Assembly: GCA_945861385.1 (NCBI GenBank)
Contig: CAMAUI010000001.1
Coordinates: 1 to 64,000, forward strand
Direction of reading: 5' to 3'
Source: Prosthecobacter debontii
GTDB lineage: Bacteria > Verrucomicrobiota > Verrucomicrobiia > Chthoniobacterales > Chthoniobacteraceae
DNA: 64,000 nucleotides
The notes beneath the pieces are model-generated. The model did not search any database. It was not told the origin of the DNA and worked only from the letters and a program-made list of their open reading frames with translations. Position numbers and translations under genes: made by a program. Numbering within the stretch: position 1 is the stretch's first letter; every line of letters starts with the position of its first letter. Of this stretch, positions 34,060 through 42,010 are shown piece by piece.

Positions 34060-34272
34060 CTACTTCTTCACCGCGTCCTTTACCGCGTCCTTCGCATCCC
34101 TGCCCGCGTCCTTCAGGTCTTCCCCCGCATCGCGCAGCTTCTCGTTGGGGCGGCGGTCGAGGGCGTCGTCCACTTTGTCTTTGATTTTCTCGCCGACCGG
34201 CTTCGGTTTTTCCTCACAGGCAGCAAAGGTGAACAGTGCGGCGGCGAGTGTGATGGTGTTTAGTGTTTTCAT
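34060..34272 (-). CDS. Small highly charged lipoprotein
   Basis: 70 residues. MKTLNTITLAAALFTFAAC is a lipoprotein signal with the acylated Cys at residue 19. The rest (EEKPKPVGEKIKDKVDDALD.RPNEKLRDAGEDLKDAGRDAKDAVKDAVKK) is an amphipathic, Lys/Asp/Ala-rich helix with an 11-residue LEA-like periodicity. Such proteins occur near CsbD and other stress genes. A longer relative lies at 41561. Confidence 0.82.
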   Translation of the reverse strand: MKTLNTITLAAALFTFAACEEKPKPVGEKIKDKVDDALDRRPNEKLRDAGEDLKDAGRDAKDAVKDAVKK

Positions 34273-34294
34273 AGAGTGTGTGGCTTGGAATTTT

Positions 34295-34375
34295 ACTCTT
34301 ACTTCTTTGTCTTGCTCTTGCTCGAATGGCGACGGTTTTCAGAGCAAGAGCACGAGCAAGAGAAAGAGTAAGAAC
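34295..34375. repeat. Inverted repeat built from GAGCAA/TTGCTC units
   Basis: A pyrimidine-rich arm (34295-34323) is nearly complementary to a purine-rich arm (34342-34375) made of GAGCAAGAGCACGAGCAAGAG-type units, with an 18-bp loop. It lies between the start of the small lipoprotein and the stop of the NlpC/P60 gene. The asymmetry of purines and pyrimidines is strong and unlike the other hairpins in this window. It could end the NlpC transcript or form an unusual DNA structure. Confidence 0.7.
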
Positions 34376-34382
34376 GTGTGAA

Positions 34383-34886
34383 TCAGTCGCGCAGTCCCGG
34401 GACGCGTGCGTAGCCGATGAAGGTGCTGCGCTGCTCGCTGGCGATGGACGTGCGCGGCATCGTGAAATCGAACACGCTGACTCCGTTTCGCTTCTGGCCG
34501 TGGTAGGTGCGCCCATCGCTCGATCCAATCATAATTTTCGCGCCGCCTGACTTTTCGGTGCCGAGGTAAATCATCGTATGCGTGACAGGCGGGTCATGCG
34601 CGGTCGCGTAGGTGCCGCTCCAAAACAACAAGTCGCCCGGAAGCAGTTCGTCCATTTCAAAGCTGTCCGGCTTGCGGCTGATGACCGCGCGAAAACCCCG
34701 GGCCTTGCGCACCCACGAGTAGAGCGCGCTCGAGTCGCGCGGCACTTGCGTGAGGCCGTGCTGGCGCAGGACGTAGTAGATGAAACCGGAGCAATCCATG
34801 CCGCCGCTGGCGGGGTCAGCGGAACCGAAGGTGTAAGTGAGATTTTGCCGGGCGAGATCGAGGCTGGATTCGATGAGCTTTCGCAC
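34383..34886 (-). CDS. NlpC/P60-type peptidase without a visible signal peptide
   Basis: 167 residues from a GTG at 34886, the only plausible start after an in-frame stop at about 34952. The NlpC/P60 core is complete: DCSGFIYYVLRQHG with Cys32, LLPGDLLFWSG, and VTHTMIYLG with His103. These enzymes cut peptidoglycan stem peptides between D-Glu and the diamino acid. Normal members are exported, yet no signal sequence precedes the domain. Either the front was lost, or the start lies in another frame, or the protein acts inside. A second NlpC-like gene is at 56417. Confidence 0.82.
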   Translation of the reverse strand: MRKLIESSLDLARQNLTYTFGSADPASGGMDCSGFIYYVLRQHGLTQVPRDSSALYSWVRKARGFRAVISRKPDSFEMDELLPGDLLFWSGTYATAHDPPVTHTMIYLGTEKSGGAKIMIGSSDGRTYHGQKRNGVSVFDFTMPRTSIASEQRSTFIGYARVPGLRD

Positions 34887-34993
34887 CCCTGCCGGCTGCC
34901 TGCTGTCGCCGGTGAGCGGGCATGCTCGGTGGGGACTCAGGCCACCGTGTCAGAGTGGGCGATGCACAAGAAAGTTTTCCGAGGAGGCATCCG

Positions 34994-36790
34994 ATGCCGT
35001 GGCTTGAGCCGATAATGAAGTTCATGAACGACCACTCTTATACTTCTCCAGAACGTCTCGAAGACCGCATCGCTCCCGCCGGCCTTGTCACGGTCAGCTT
35101 TTTGAATGGCCTCCTGACGATCAACGGTGCGGATGGGGCCGATCACGATGTTGCAATCGTGAAGACGGGGATCAACACCTTCCGTGTCGAAGGCAATGCC
35201 ACCGGTATCAATGACGTGGCTCACAGTTCGAAAAACTTTCGTGGCACCCTCAATCATCTGCTCATCGAGGGTGGTGCCGGGGCAGACACCTTCGGGTTAA
35301 CCAATCTGAATCCGCTCAAAAGTTTGCGTTTTCACGGCAATGACGGGGTTGACGCTCTGAGCACTAAAAACCTCAGCGTGCTTGCTGGCGGCCGCGTGGA
35401 TATTGCGCTCGGCTCGCAAACGGGCTCGGTCAATTTTGGCGGGGCCATGACCAGCATCCACAGCTACTTGAATCTCGACCTTGGAGGAGGCGGAAAGGTC
35501 GGCTTCGGTTCGGCACTCACGACCATAGACGGCAACGTGGCAGTCACTGGCGGCCCCGGCAGCGATTCGGTTTCCATCACCGGGGACACCACGCTCTTCA
35601 AGCAAAAATTCACCCTGAATGGCGGAGATGGAAATGACACCTTCATCGCCGCCGGGAACTCTCTGCATGTGCGGGGATTTGTCGCCATGGATGGCGGAGC
35701 AGGCAGCAACCTTTTCTTCTTCGCCGCAAATCACAATAGATTCGGCAATAGTCTGACGCCCGGCTTGGTGGACTTGAAACTGGGGGAAGGTCCCGGAGCG
35801 GTCACGTTCCTTGGGGATTCCACCCATGTATTGGGAGATTTGAAAATAGACCTCGGCACTGGCGGGGGCACGGCTCAACTGAACTCCGCGGTGGGCAGTT
35901 TTCGCAATCACGTGCAGGTCACCGGGGGTGCGGGCAATGACACTTTGGAATTTAACGGGAGCACGAGCATTGGAAGGAGCCTCTCATTTGTCGGCGGTGT
36001 CGGAGATGACGCATTGAGAGCAACGGGAAATCTGTTTGCGGTGAAAGGCAGCACCAGCATGGATGGCGGCAGCGGAGCCGAGGCCAGCATCTTTGACCTG
36101 AACGTGGTCAGTCTGGCGCTGGCTGGCCTGACTGTCAGAGGGGGTGTTTCGAACGATACCGTGAGCATTATTGCGGATGGCACCATTACCGGAAATGCGA
36201 ACCTGATGCTGGGATTGGATGGCACGGGGCCCACGAGTACGATCCTGCGCAGCCGCGCAGGCCTTGCTGACGGGCTCAAGTTTGGAGGGACGCTCACCAT
36301 CGAGACGCTCGGCGCGACGGTTGATTTCCTGACGATCGCCAACATTCAGGTCGCGAAAGCCTTCGACGCTCAAACGGGCGAAAACGTGAGCACTGTCAGC
36401 ATTTCCAAGCTGAACGTCAAAAGTGACATCAAGCTCCAAACCGGCTCCGGCGCTGACGTGGTGAACATTGACAACGTCAATGCCCTGGATTTTTACGTGG
36501 ATACGGGAATAGGGGCTGACGAACTGCGAATCGAGCGCAACGCTTCGTACACCGGGGCCTCGCTTGTGCTGGGCAACACGACAATCCTGACCGGAATTGG
36601 AGCCGATCAGATCCGCATTGGCAATCCCAGCGACCCCGCGAATCTGAGGGCATGGTTCATAGGCGCAATGACTCTGGATGCAGGAGATGGTGCGAACATG
36701 CGCAATGATATCCTGGGAAGTAATTACTTCGTGTCTGCTCCGACAATTGTCGCAACGGGCGGCGATTTGACGGAAACCGCGGCGATCTAA
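34994..36790 (+). CDS. Beta-repeat surface protein with N-terminal LEDRIAPAG motif
   Basis: 598 residues from ATG 34994, preferred because GAGGAGG lies 6 bp upstream; in-frame ATGs also occur at 35015 and 35024. The N-terminus reads MNDHSYTSPERLEDRIAPAG, closely parallel to the surface protein at 23860-26091. The body is a chain of short repeats such as VTGGPGSDSVSITGDTTL, LNGGDGNDTFIAAGNSL and VTGGAGNDTLEFNGSTS. These GGxGxD-like turns recall hemolysin-type calcium-binding repeats, so calcium-stabilised beta-roll folding is likely. No PEP-CTERM or other anchor is seen. Function probably structural, at the cell surface. Confidence 0.85.
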   Translation: MPWLEPIMKFMNDHSYTSPERLEDRIAPAGLVTVSFLNGLLTINGADGADHDVAIVKTGINTFRVEGNATGINDVAHSSKNFRGTLNHLLIEGGAGADTFGLTNLNPLKSLRFHGNDGVDALSTKNLSVLAGGRVDIALGSQTGSVNFGGAMTSIHSYLNLDLGGGGKVGFGSALTTIDGNVAVTGGPGSDSVSITGDTTLFKQKFTLNGGDGNDTFIAAGNSLHVRGFVAMDGGAGSNLFFFAANHNRFGNSLTPGLVDLKLGEGPGAVTFLGDSTHVLGDLKIDLGTGGGTAQLNSAVGSFRNHVQVTGGAGNDTLEFNGSTSIGRSLSFVGGVGDDALRATGNLFAVKGSTSMDGGSGAEASIFDLNVVSLALAGLTVRGGVSNDTVSIIADGTITGNANLMLGLDGTGPTSTILRSRAGLADGLKFGGTLTIETLGATVDFLTIANIQVAKAFDAQTGENVSTVSISKLNVKSDIKLQTGSGADVVNIDNVNALDFYVDTGIGADELRIERNASYTGASLVLGNTTILTGIGADQIRIGNPSDPANLRAWFIGAMTLDAGDGANMRNDILGSNYFVSAPTIVATGGDLTETAAI

Positions 36791-36856
36791 AGCCTGTACG
36801 GAACTTCGGAGTGCAAGTGGTCGGCGGCCACGGATGCGCGGAGGCACGCTGGCAAA

Positions 36857-37009
36857 GGGGAGCGCACGCTTCCAGCGTGCAGCGCCCGGCATCCCTGCCG
36901 GGCGCACCGGTCGTGCGGCGGGGAGCGGGGCCTTCGGTTTCACTCGGAACGCAAGCGAGCGTGCCCGGCAGGATGCCGGGCACGGCGGGCTGGGAAGCCC
37001 GCGCTCCCC
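36857..37009. repeat. Multi-hairpin inverted-repeat element with TCC/GGA loops
   Basis: Outer arms GGGGAGCGC and GCGCTCCCC enclose four perfect hairpins: GCACGCT-TCC-AGCGTGC (36864-36880), GCCCGGCA-TCCC-TGCCGGGC (36884-36903), GCCCGGCA-GGA-TGCCGGGC (36963-36981) and GCGGGCT-GGGA-AGCCCGC (36985-37002). The first pair carry TCC loops and the mirrored pair carry GGA loops. It fills most of the 489-bp spacer 36791-37279, where I see no gene. It follows the surface-protein stop by 67 bp. Confidence 0.88.
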
Positions 37010-37279
37010 ATTTCAAACGCGCTCTCACGCGCCTGGGCTCTGCGGCTCTCTTCCGTTTCGCCAAAATGCCACAAAGTGCCGTACAGGCTCTAAAAGGCAT
37101 TCCGGGAGGTTAAACGCCTTCCTCTGGCTTTCTTTCAGGTGATCCGTGGCGTCCGGAGCCGCCACCTCGGGGCGGGTCCTGAGTTTGTCGCTTTTCATCG
37201 GAAATTGAATCGGCGCAACAGCACCACGGACGAAATTCGATACGCGCAATGGAGCGGTGTCGCGCGAATCCATTGGCGT

Positions 37280-37675
37280 ATGAACATCAACCACATCATT
37301 CCCGCCCTCGCGCTCGCGCGATCAGCGAAACCGTCTTTGCCTTCGCCGTCCATGGAACACCGGATTCCCAGCGCGCCGCCCCGGCTCGATCTGACGAAAC
37401 CGAAATCGAATTCCACATCGTGGCTCCGCCGCACCTGCCTGTGTGCGCTGCTGGTCGTTTCCGTTGTTCTCTCGGGTTGCGCAACGCGCGAACAGAGCGC
37501 GCTCCTCGGGGCCGCGATTGGCGGAGGCGCCGGCTACGCCCTGGGAAGATCGGCCCACAATCACCACGGAGACAACTATCGCAAGGGCTACCGCGACTCG
37601 CGATATGGCTACCGATATGACCGCCGCGACAGCCGCGGCTATTACGACCGCCGCGGTTTCTGGCATCGGTACTGA
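37280..37675 (+). CDS. Glycine-zipper lipoprotein with an Arg/Tyr-rich tail
   Basis: 131 residues from ATG 37280; ATG 37352 is an equally possible start. A hydrophobic stretch LCALLVVSVVLSGC forms a lipobox with the acylated Cys at residue 67 of the longer form, giving an unusually long n-region. A short glycine zipper follows (LLGAAIGGGAGYALG), then an Arg/Asp/Tyr-rich tail (YRKGYRDSRYGYRYDRRDSRGYY). Glycine-zipper lipoproteins sit in the outer membrane. The role is unknown. Confidence 0.7.
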   Translation: MNINHIIPALALARSAKPSLPSPSMEHRIPSAPPRLDLTKPKSNSTSWLRRTCLCALLVVSVVLSGCATREQSALLGAAIGGGAGYALGRSAHNHHGDNYRKGYRDSRYGYRYDRRDSRGYYDRRGFWHRY

Positions 37676-37753
37676 TGCGGCCGCGCCTCGCGCGTGAAAA
37701 AAAGTGCGCCCCTCATACATCCGCGTTCCCGATGCCAGCCGATTCATTGGCCA

Positions 37754-38026
37754 ATGAAAAAACACATCCCAACGATTCACCACACCATCGCACCCACCCA
37801 CGAAACGATCGCCGCCCTGGCTCAACGTCTCTACGAAGCGGAAGGCTGCCCGGATGGCCGCGCCGATGCGCACTGGCTCGAAGCCGAGCACCAATTGCGC
37901 GAATGCGCGGAAATGGTGAGCTCACCCGCGTCTCCTCAGACTGGCAACACGCCCGCGCGCCAGGGCATCACGGGTGTGCCCGCATCGAAGCCCGCGAAGA
38001 AGCGGTCGGGCGCTTCCGTGCGCTGA
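37754..38026 (+). CDS. DUF2934-domain small protein
   Basis: 90 residues from ATG 37754. The stretch HETIAALAQRLYEAEGCPDGRADAHWLEAEHQLR is the DUF2934 motif, a short helical segment common in small proteins of soil Proteobacteria and Verrucomicrobiota. The tail is Lys/Pro-rich and probably disordered. The start is uncertain, with a GTG at 37694 in the same frame. No function is known for the family. Confidence 0.72.
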   Translation: MKKHIPTIHHTIAPTHETIAALAQRLYEAEGCPDGRADAHWLEAEHQLRECAEMVSSPASPQTGNTPARQGITGVPASKPAKKRSGASVR

Positions 38027-38077
38027 GCGCGAAGCCCCGGCTCGACAGCGCGCGGCGTCCGCGCCATCGTCCGCATC

Positions 38078-38302
38078 ATGGCATTGCGCCGCTACACACC
38101 GCCGATCCGCCGCCTGCAGGAAGACTACAGCGCCGAGATCGCCCGCCGCTGGCGCAGCGCCCGCCGCGGCCCGCGCAAGCCGGGGCCGAGGATCATGGAC
38201 AACAGCGAGCCGTGGAATCCCGACCCTCGAACCGTCGCTGAGCTTTGGGAGATCGCCGCGCAGGTGAATGACCTCGTTAAAAAATGGAGTCCCCACAGCT
38301 AG
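38078..38302 (+). CDS. 74-residue protein overlapping a nucleotidyltransferase gene (possible antitoxin 1)
   Basis: A basic front (RRYTPPIRRLQEDYSAEIARRWRSARRG) leads to a helical tail (PRTVAELWEIAAQVNDLVKKWSPHS). Its last 19 bp overlap the nucleotidyltransferase gene, implying coupled translation. Size, overlap and partner match the layout of the cassette at 45625-46664, where the small protein is also 74 residues but has no clear sequence similarity. An antitoxin-like role is inferred from layout only. Confidence 0.6.
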   Translation: MALRRYTPPIRRLQEDYSAEIARRWRSARRGPRKPGPRIMDNSEPWNPDPRTVAELWEIAAQVNDLVKKWSPHS

Positions 38303-38985
38303 ACGCATTTGTCCGCCGCCTCACATCCGAGCGCCGTGTGCTGCTTCTCGGCGGGCTCGCCGTCATCGCACACGGGCACTCGCGCGCGACCAAGGACGCC
38401 GACATCTGGCTCGAACCGATGTCGTCCGCGGATGAGTGGGCGGGCGTGCTCGCCGCGGCGTGGGCGGATTTTCCAAACCTCCGCCTAGCGCGGCTGCCCC
38501 ACTGGACACCGCTGGCGACGCGCGGCGAGATCGCGGTGGCAGCCGATGAAACGGGAATGGTGCGGGTGATCGGGCTGGAGTGTCCGCTCGATGTTTTTCG
38601 CAAACCGAACGAGATCGAAATCGAGGACTTTGAGACAATGTGGGCGCGCTCAACGCTCAAGGACGACGGCGTCTATTTGCTCGATGCCGTTGATTTGCTG
38701 GTCTCGAAGGAGGACACGGGCCGGGATCGCGACCTCGCGGACAAGCGATTTCTCGAAGTGAAAATCCACACCGACTTCGGCGCAAAGCTCGCCGGCGCGT
38801 CGCTGGAGGAAGCTCGCGCGCTCTTCGCGCGCTACGCGGATCACGTCGTGTGCGAACGCGCGCTGGCGAATCCCGACGCGGCGGTGCGCTCGCTCGCCCG
38901 CGGGGTGCTCGAGGAGCTGGCCGCGCAGGGCGACTGGTTTTCGCGTGACGTGCTCGCGAGGCTCGATTCTGCGCCGCAGCAGTGA
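38284..38985 (+). CDS. Nucleotidyltransferase-fold protein (AbiEii/MNT-like)
   Basis: 233 residues. The front VLLLGGLAVIAHGHSRATKDADIWLEP matches the nucleotidyltransferase core GG(x)8-9[R.T.D]xD, with DAD as the probable metal-binding pair. The middle includes LLDAVDLLVSKEDTGRDRDLADKRFLE, typical of the helical region of AbiEii/DUF6036 proteins. Such proteins act as toxins that modify tRNA or protein partners with nucleotides, or as orphan enzymes. It overlaps the preceding 74-residue gene. The family level is secure; the toxin role is inferred. Confidence 0.78.
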   Translation: MESPQLDAFVRRLTSERRVLLLGGLAVIAHGHSRATKDADIWLEPMSSADEWAGVLAAAWADFPNLRLARLPHWTPLATRGEIAVAADETGMVRVIGLECPLDVFRKPNEIEIEDFETMWARSTLKDDGVYLLDAVDLLVSKEDTGRDRDLADKRFLEVKIHTDFGAKLAGASLEEARALFARYADHVVCERALANPDAAVRSLARGVLEELAAQGDWFSRDVLARLDSAPQQ

Positions 38986-38993
38986 CGCCCCGG

Positions 38994-39113
38994 CTACGTG
39001 CAGCCTTTTAGCAGATACACAATCAGCAGCACGGGAAGCGGGACACCCAGTAGCCACAGCAGCGCCCAGCCGACTTTTCCGCTCAGAGAGCGGTTGGAGT
39101 TTGTGATTTTCAT
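38994..39113 (-). CDS. 39-residue single-helix membrane protein
   Basis: ATG 39113 to TAG 38994. It reads MKITNSNRSLSGKVGWALLW followed by a continuous hydrophobic helix (LLGVPLPVLLIVYLL) and a KGCT end. The basic front and the GVP.PVLL core resemble small one-helix proteins seen in many bacteria beside stress genes. It is too short for most automated gene calls. Codon use is normal for the window. Function unknown. Confidence 0.65.
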   Translation of the reverse strand: MKITNSNRSLSGKVGWALLWLLGVPLPVLLIVYLLKGCT

Positions 39114-39155
39114 ACACAGATGAATCGCAGCCGGGCTCGTCTTTGTGCGTGCCGT

Positions 39156-39638
39156 TCACAAAATGACGGCGGGAATCGGGATGATCCCGCGCCATGCGCC
39201 GGTGGCCGCTCCGCGCTGCTCGATGAATTTACGAAAGCGGCGCAAGTCGCCCGCGATGCGAAAGGAAAGCGCGCCGAGCGCATCGGCGATCTTTTCCAGC
39301 AAGCCCCGTGTCTCGTATTCGATGAGGAGCGTCATGTTCGTCGTCTCCGTGTTGACCGACTTGAAATGGATCGTGCCCTTGTTCGGGCGGCCGCTCGTGC
39401 TGCGCCAGGAGATTTGCTGATCCGGCACCTGCCGGGTGATTTCCGCCTCCCATCCCACTTCCTGTCCAAGAATCTCCGCACGCCACGCCAAAACGCGATC
39501 ATTGAGCTGCACCACGGATTTCACCCCCTCCATGAAATTTGGGAACTCCTCGAATTGCGTCCACTGGTTATAGACCACGCTCAGCCGCGCGTTCACCTGG
39601 ATGGCCTTTTCGATGCGCTCTATCGTGATAGTTTTCAT
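39156..39638 (-). CDS. SRPBCC-family (cyclase/dehydrase-like) protein
   Basis: 160 residues from ATG 39638; an ATG at 39650 adds four residues. The sequence ARLSVVYNQWTQFEEFPNFMEGVKSVVQLNDRVLAWRAEI followed by WEAEITRQVPDQQISWRS is the START/Coq10-type helix-grip fold, known for binding hydrophobic ligands. Stand-alone members like this are common in stress gene runs together with CsbD and DUF2934 proteins. Ligand unknown. The start is 65 bp from the transporter stop on the same strand. Confidence 0.85.
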   Translation of the reverse strand: MKTITIERIEKAIQVNARLSVVYNQWTQFEEFPNFMEGVKSVVQLNDRVLAWRAEILGQEVGWEAEITRQVPDQQISWRSTSGRPNKGTIHFKSVNTETTNMTLLIEYETRGLLEKIADALGALSFRIAGDLRRFRKFIEQRGAATGAWRGIIPIPAVIL

Positions 39639-39703
39639 GCAATCATCCATCGCGCCCAAGCGTGCCGCTGGCTGTGCGCATGGTGAAAACTTTTCCGGCC
39701 AGG

Positions 39704-41500
39704 TTACCGCACCGGCCAGAAATGCGGCACGAGCGCGATGGCGATGAGGTAGATCAACAGCGTGAGCGGCGCACCGACGCGCGCGAAATCGCGGAATCGG
39801 TATCGTCCCGGTCCATAGACCATGAGGCACGAAGGTTCGAGCGGCGTGAGATACGAGCAGCTCGCGGCGACGGCGATCATCATGGCGAAGGTGCGCGGAT
39901 TGAGGCCGAGCCGATACGCAGTGGCGATGGCGACGGGCAAAACGACAATGGCGGCGGCCTGATTCGACATCGGCTGCGTGAGTAGCACCGTGAGACAAAA
40001 GAACGCGCTCAGCACCACGGTTGGGCCGCAGCCGTCCGTCCACGCGGCGATTTTTTCCGCAAGGTAGCCCGCTGTCCCCGTGTGCTCCATCGCCGCGCCG
40101 AGGGAGAGCATCGAAGCGATGAGGATGACGGCCTTCCATTCGACCTCGCGGTAAGCCTCCGTTGAACTGATGCAACGCGTTGCGAATACGGCGAAGACCC
40201 CGAGCATCACGGCCACTGGCAGGCTCACGAGGTTGAAGGCCGGCAGCAAAATGACGCTGGCAAAAATGCCGATTGCGACAGGTGCCAGCCACAACTTCGG
40301 ACGTCCCTCCTCGGGCGTACCTACTACGCGCACGGCATCCGACTGCTCCATCGCCTGCAGCCGGTCGCGGTGCCCCTGCAGCAGCAGAATGTCCCCGACG
40401 CGCAGTTTCACCGTGCTGATCTTCCGCTGCATTGTCTCACCGTGGCGGCTGATGCCGAGGACTTGAATTCCGTATCGCTCGCGAAAGCCGTAGCCCTTCA
40501 ACGTCCGGCCAATCAGCTCCGAACGTGGCAGGACGAGCGCCTCGACCAGCCCGAGGTCTTCCGGCGAAAGACCGGGATCGGAGAGTTTCACGTCTGCTTT
40601 GATTTCGATGCCGGTGATGTCCTTGATCTTCAGGATTTCCTCACTCCCGCCCTCGACGACCAGCACATCGCCCGCCTTCAGGACGACATGCGCGTCGGGC
40701 CAGAGGCTCCCATCCTTTCCACGCAGGATGCGCAGGATGCGGATATCGAGGTCGCGTCCGATGCCCGCAACCTCCACAGTTTTCCCTGCGAGCGGCGAAT
40801 CCGGCAGGATGATGATCTCCGAGAGATACGGGCGAAAGCCAAGCGTTCCATCCTGCACCGCGTCGCCGGCAAAGCGATCCGGCACAAGGCGCCGCCCGAC
40901 CGTGAGCAGATAGATCACGCCCACGACCGCAATCGGGATGCCGACCGGGGCCAGCTCAAACATTCCCATCGGCGCGAGTTTGTAGTCCTTCAAGATACCG
41001 CTCACCACGATGTTCGTGCTCGTGCTGATGAGCGTGACGGAGCTGCTGACGATGCCCGCGAACGCCAGCGGCAGCAGCAATTTCCCCGGACTCATCTCCG
41101 CCCGCCGCGCGAGGCCGATGACCACCGGCAGAAAGAACGCGGTCGAAGCCGTGTTGCTCATAAAAGCGCCCAGCGCCGCCGACGCCACGACGATCACCAC
41201 CAGCAGACGGAGCGGATCCTTCCCCGTCTGCCGCAAGATCGCGCGCCCCGCCAAATCCATGACTCCCGTGCGCAGCAGCGCCGCCGTGAGGATGAGCAGA
41301 CCGAGGATGACGATGACCGTATCACTTCCAAAGCCGGCAAACGCGCGCTCCGCCGGCAGCAGCCCCGTGAGCGTCAGCGTGAGCATCAGGCCGAGCGCGA
41401 CCACATCCGCCGAGATGATCTCCACGGCAAACAACACCATCGCAACGACGGTGAGGGCCAATAGAAGAATGATGGGAAAAGTCACGGTTGCACAGTTCAC
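39704..41500 (-). CDS. SLC13-type transporter with two RCK_C (TrkA-C) domains
   Basis: 598 residues. Hydrophobic helices at about 8-200 and 395-595 flank a soluble middle. The front half carries LGLLILTAALLRTGVMDLAG and GAFMSNTASTAFFLPVVIGLARR, the back half LTQPMSNQAAAIVVLPVAIATA, the paired hairpin motifs of the divalent-anion symporter family. The central 200-380 region holds two TrkA-C units (ILPDSPLAGKTVEVAGIGRDLDIRILRILRG and LVLPRSELIGRTLKGYGFRERYGIQVLGISRHG). Substrates in the family include sulfate, dicarboxylates and silicate-like anions; RCK_C parts usually sense ligands. The substrate here is unknown. Confidence 0.9.
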   Translation of the reverse strand: MNCATVTFPIILLLALTVVAMVLFAVEIISADVVALGLMLTLTLTGLLPAERAFAGFGSDTVIVILGLLILTAALLRTGVMDLAGRAILRQTGKDPLRLLVVIVVASAALGAFMSNTASTAFFLPVVIGLARRAEMSPGKLLLPLAFAGIVSSSVTLISTSTNIVVSGILKDYKLAPMGMFELAPVGIPIAVVGVIYLLTVGRRLVPDRFAGDAVQDGTLGFRPYLSEIIILPDSPLAGKTVEVAGIGRDLDIRILRILRGKDGSLWPDAHVVLKAGDVLVVEGGSEEILKIKDITGIEIKADVKLSDPGLSPEDLGLVEALVLPRSELIGRTLKGYGFRERYGIQVLGISRHGETMQRKISTVKLRVGDILLLQGHRDRLQAMEQSDAVRVVGTPEEGRPKLWLAPVAIGIFASVILLPAFNLVSLPVAVMLGVFAVFATRCISSTEAYREVEWKAVILIASMLSLGAAMEHTGTAGYLAEKIAAWTDGCGPTVVLSAFFCLTVLLTQPMSNQAAAIVVLPVAIATAYRLGLNPRTFAMMIAVAASCSYLTPLEPSCLMVYGPGRYRFRDFARVGAPLTLLIYLIAIALVPHFWPVR

Positions 41501-41560
41501 CCGCCGCAGCCTTGTCTCAAGGCGCGGTCAATCGTCGGCCGCAGCGGCATTTCCAACGGG

Positions 41561-41899
41561 CTACTTCTGTTCGCGAGTGTCCTTGGCTTTTTCCTGAAGT
41601 TCCTTCGCGGCTGCCTCGCCCGATTTGCGGATGCTCTCGGCGGTTTCCCCGGCGGCTTTCTTCTCCACTGCGGCGCGCACTTTCGCGGCGTCCTTGGTGG
41701 CTTCCGCGTCGAGGGCGGCTTGCTTCGTGAGGTTGGCGGCGTCGGTCTTGGCGTCTTTCTTGACGGTGTCGGCCTTGTTTTCCAGCGCGTCGGCTTTGCT
41801 TTCGATTGCGTCCTTGCGGGCGGATTCGACCTTGTTGTCGCATGCGGTGAACCCGATCAGGGCGGTGACGATGGTGGTGAGTGTGATGGTTGTTTTCAT
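41561..41899 (-). CDS. Charged helical lipoprotein
   Basis: 112 residues. MKTTITLTTIVTALIGFTAC is a lipoprotein signal with the acylated Cys at residue 20. The rest is a long Ala/Lys/Glu/Asp helix (ADALENKADTVKKDAKTDAANLTKQAALDAEATKDAAK) with coiled-coil periodicity. It looks like a longer cousin of the lipoprotein at 34060. As there, a DUF3309 gene lies within about 1 kb. Function unknown; perhaps an envelope spacer or stress protein. Confidence 0.82.
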   Translation of the reverse strand: MKTTITLTTIVTALIGFTACDNKVESARKDAIESKADALENKADTVKKDAKTDAANLTKQAALDAEATKDAAKVRAAVEKKAAGETAESIRKSGEAAAKELQEKAKDTREQK

Positions 41900-42010
41900 G
41901 GTTGTTTGTCTCCATGGAATCGCAGCCCGAGCGGACGCCGGTCGTGTTTATTTTCCGCCCTTTCCAAAATAGGCGCATCCAGCACGGGGGTGCGCCGCGA
42001 TTCCAAGGGC

